Shown here: in pieces, positions 61,480 through 64,000 of the stretch
Layout of the letters: every line of letters starts with the position of its first letter
How positions within the stretch are numbered: the first letter of the stretch is position 1
Origin: Candidula unifasciata
Taxonomy: Eukaryota > Mollusca > Gastropoda > Stylommatophora > Geomitridae
NCBI GenBank assembly: GCA_905116865.2
Contig: CAJHNH020006612.1
Span: forward strand, 221,001-285,000
DNA: 64,000 bases
Direction of reading: 5' to 3'
Notes under the pieces: model-generated
The model's input: only the letters and a program-made list of their open reading frames with translations
Databases searched by the model: none
Told to the model about the DNA's origin: nothing
Program-made: the position numbers and the translations under genes

Positions 61480-64000
61480 TCTATTATATTTTATAAAATA
61501 ATTTTTACAATATATATTGACAATATATTTATACTTTCTAATCTTTTTTCCATCCTCTCCATTTTATTTTCTGTTTAGTCTATTTTCAAATCAATAGTTT
61601 ATACAATTTTTGTTTTGTTTTGCGGATTTAAGTGAATGATCAATGACATTTGTTGTCTAGATATTTCAACTATAAGCATGAGTAAATGTTAAGACCGCAT
61701 GGCCTCCGGTTCAGTATCGTGGTTAGGTTTGTCCACATCCTTCTCTATTTATGTCACACAATACAACACATGAAAACGGCTTGCAGTAACCAATTTTCGA
61801 GGGGACTTCGCCAAAATGTCACGTGATTTAGTCAGAAGGATTTACATACAGAAGGACCTGGTTTGTCGATCGTTAAAGCTTTGCTTCCTACTAGGGTTTG
61901 CAGATGCAGTTTCCCCATTCGACCGCTACTGTAATGAGTGCATGCTGCAACACTGTGAACTGTGGATTTCGTATATAATGTTTGGGAGTGTGTGTGTGTA
62001 TGTGTGTGTGCTGGACATAACATTTTCCTAGAAAAAAAAAAACCATCAGCCAAAGTATGCCGGTATTGGTTCTGCAACGCCCTGTAAACGATACGCAACT
62101 AACTTGTGTATGTGCACGACACTTTGTAAAGGGGAATGATTATGCCCTGACTGCCTGACTGGCGTATGCTTTATACAGTTTTGCGTATGCGATGATGTGT
62201 TATCTTGGCTGACTACTTCCATCAATAACGAGCTGCAGTTCTGACATTGAAATGTTTTAGAGATCTAGCGGCTGACATCGTGTATTAATATTGCCTGTGC
62301 GTGCTAGTAAATTCTACGGGTACTGACCTTTTTTTTTTTTTTTTTTTTACAATAGTTTTCAATAAAGCAGTGAAGGCCATTTTGTGTGATTTTCACTGGC
62401 ATAGGGGCAACGCTAGGTTATTTTAAGGTGACTCGTCTGCCATGAAGTTGGAACCATGACTATCGACTAAATGACTGAGACAATTGTGCTGAGTGTAAAC
62501 TGATAAACTGTACCTCACCTCACGTAAGGTCCCATACATCAGGAATCAAAATTGTCCACTACCATCAGATGATACTGGCTTGTCAGCTTACTGACTAAAT
62601 ACAATGCTCATACAAAAGGATACTGCACAGAGAAAAAAATTATGGAATGGAAATGCAATACAGAAGCGGGTGTGTGTGTGTGTGTGGGGGGGGGGTGGGG
62701 TGGGGGTGACTGCAGATAGGTTGAGAGCTGGGTGACTGGGGAAAAGCAAGTTAAATAGATGCAATGGCAACAACGGTCCAGAAAATAGAGCACTAGAATT
62801 TAATGTGGGGGAGACTTGTTACTCGCACTTCAACATCAAAACCTCTACCCGCACATGGGTCATCCCGTCCCGACTGTCTACGACACTAGAACACCAGTCG
62901 GGATGTATCAACCATGCCATTCACCTCGCCATTATATGCCTAACCAATTTTGTATCAGGAAGGGATCTACACCATCGCTATGATCACTAGTGAAATGATT
63001 TTAATAATTTCAGATCTATCCAAACCCAAAAATGGTTTTCAGTAATATTTAGCAAATGAAAATCATCAAAACTTTAAAACTATCAATGGTGGTCAGAAAG
63101 GACGTTCCAGTAAAGGTAGTTAGTTGCCAAATAGATCGGTCTCGTAAGAGATACGCCTGGCCAAAATAGATAGAAATAACTTCATGAACACATTGAAGGA
63201 CACATGGAAACAATATTAGAATATAAAAAGAACTCTACAGGGGAGCATAAACAGCTGGACTCCACCGATCATCAGTAGAAAGATCCCACGTCGACGATTG
63301 TTTGGGCCCAATATTTCCTATACACTCTCAATTCATGACTCCAGACCTCGATCTTTCCCTACTGAACTTAATCGGACACTCGTACAGGGACAATATGATA
63401 TGGTGACTATGCAACTGGTATTGTGAGATTTGTGTTATATTGTCACTGCGGTCGCAAATTAACCGCCTACTTTTTAGACTCTGACATTTGGCACAGAGAC
63501 ACTTGCAGACACTTCTGAGACACTTTAGCTTTAAAGCATAAGCAGCTGATTTCCCTTAGGGGATCGGACGAGTCTACCAAGGCCCAACTCCCACGACGTT
63601 CTGTTGCGTCCAGAGCAAATTCGAAGACATTTCTGCTGCTTTGCCCAGTTGTTTTAGTGACTGAACCGGACAGAGGATGAGCCGCTAAGCAAAACCACAC
63701 GGAAACTAAGGAAAACATGCACACACACGGGCACAGACATGAAGGGGCTATCTATCTTTTAGGTTAGGGGCACAAAGTCAGTACACATACCACAAACATT
63801 TCCAAACACGTGCAGGTTAAACGAGGTCGTCTTTTTGATTTTGTTGTTGTTGTTGATGGAACTGGAGCTGTCCTGAAATCCTTTCTTAACGCTGAGTCGC
63901 ACTCGCCATCGCCATGTTTTGTGATCATCATCAACATCATATACCACTTATGTTGTTAATTAAGTCTCGTGGGAAAGAATAATTTTTGATGATGGCCAGC
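61480..64000. other. No gene recognised
   Basis: AT-rich to 61660. A T run at about 62331-62348, GT and G runs near 62670-62707. Minus frames at 63467-63724 and 63759-63947 have no known motif. An exon of another gene could hide here but I cannot show one. Confidence 0.4.

Noticed and set aside
63467..63947. Two minus frames near the window end as exons of a neighbouring gene
   Set aside because: No recognised domain and no convincing splice pair. Cannot be supported from sequence alone.

Overview
The window is animal nuclear DNA. It holds one large intron-rich gene, tRNA-Phe genes with standard A and B boxes, and a dense population of non-LTR retrotransposon tails, SINEs and MITEs. The coding sequence is clearly metazoan, and the retroelement families look lophotrochozoan. 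I infer a mollusc, most likely a gastropod. No coding sequence in the window fixes the species.

The one convincing protein-coding gene is STAM (signal transducing adaptor molecule, an ESCRT-0 subunit) on the + strand. I rebuilt 16 coding exons from 20991 to 51086. Every intron is GT-AG, every exon junction keeps phase, and the spliced product is 526 residues: VHS domain, UIM, SH3 domain, a helical GAT-like region with an ITAM-type tyrosine pair, and a Pro/Gln/Ser-rich tail. Left of the gene (1-20.9 kb) I see only repeats: LINE tails, a GAA-tailed repeat called RepA here, a tRNA-derived SINE, a 30-bp minisatellite, two MITEs with YY1-type ends, a piggyBac-type MITE and a hAT element with a perfect 8-bp target duplication. 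A LINE RNase H remnant ends about 200 bp before the likely STAM promoter, which has an NRF1-like palindrome.

The STAM introns carry most of the unusual sequence. There is a SPIN-like hAT MITE in intron 11, pogo/mariner-like MITEs in introns 3 and 5, a split hAT-like terminal pair in intron 1, decayed copies of the end of exon 8 in intron 8, and four unrelated minisatellite arrays (65, 25/28, 62 and 55 bp units) in introns 10, 13 and 15. The very long minus-strand open frames at 43.85-45.9 kb come from the 25/28-bp array and are not genes.

Right of STAM there is a 5'-truncated LINE that is still open, more RepA copies, a candidate minus-strand LTR, a SINE nested in a LINE tail, and a tRNA-Phe cluster at 57.3-61.4 kb. 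That cluster has three intact genes and one truncated copy, a perfect 92-bp inverted pair and a perfect 301-bp tandem duplication. I found no second protein-coding gene in 52-64 kb. No CRISPR array, operon or other prokaryotic feature is present.
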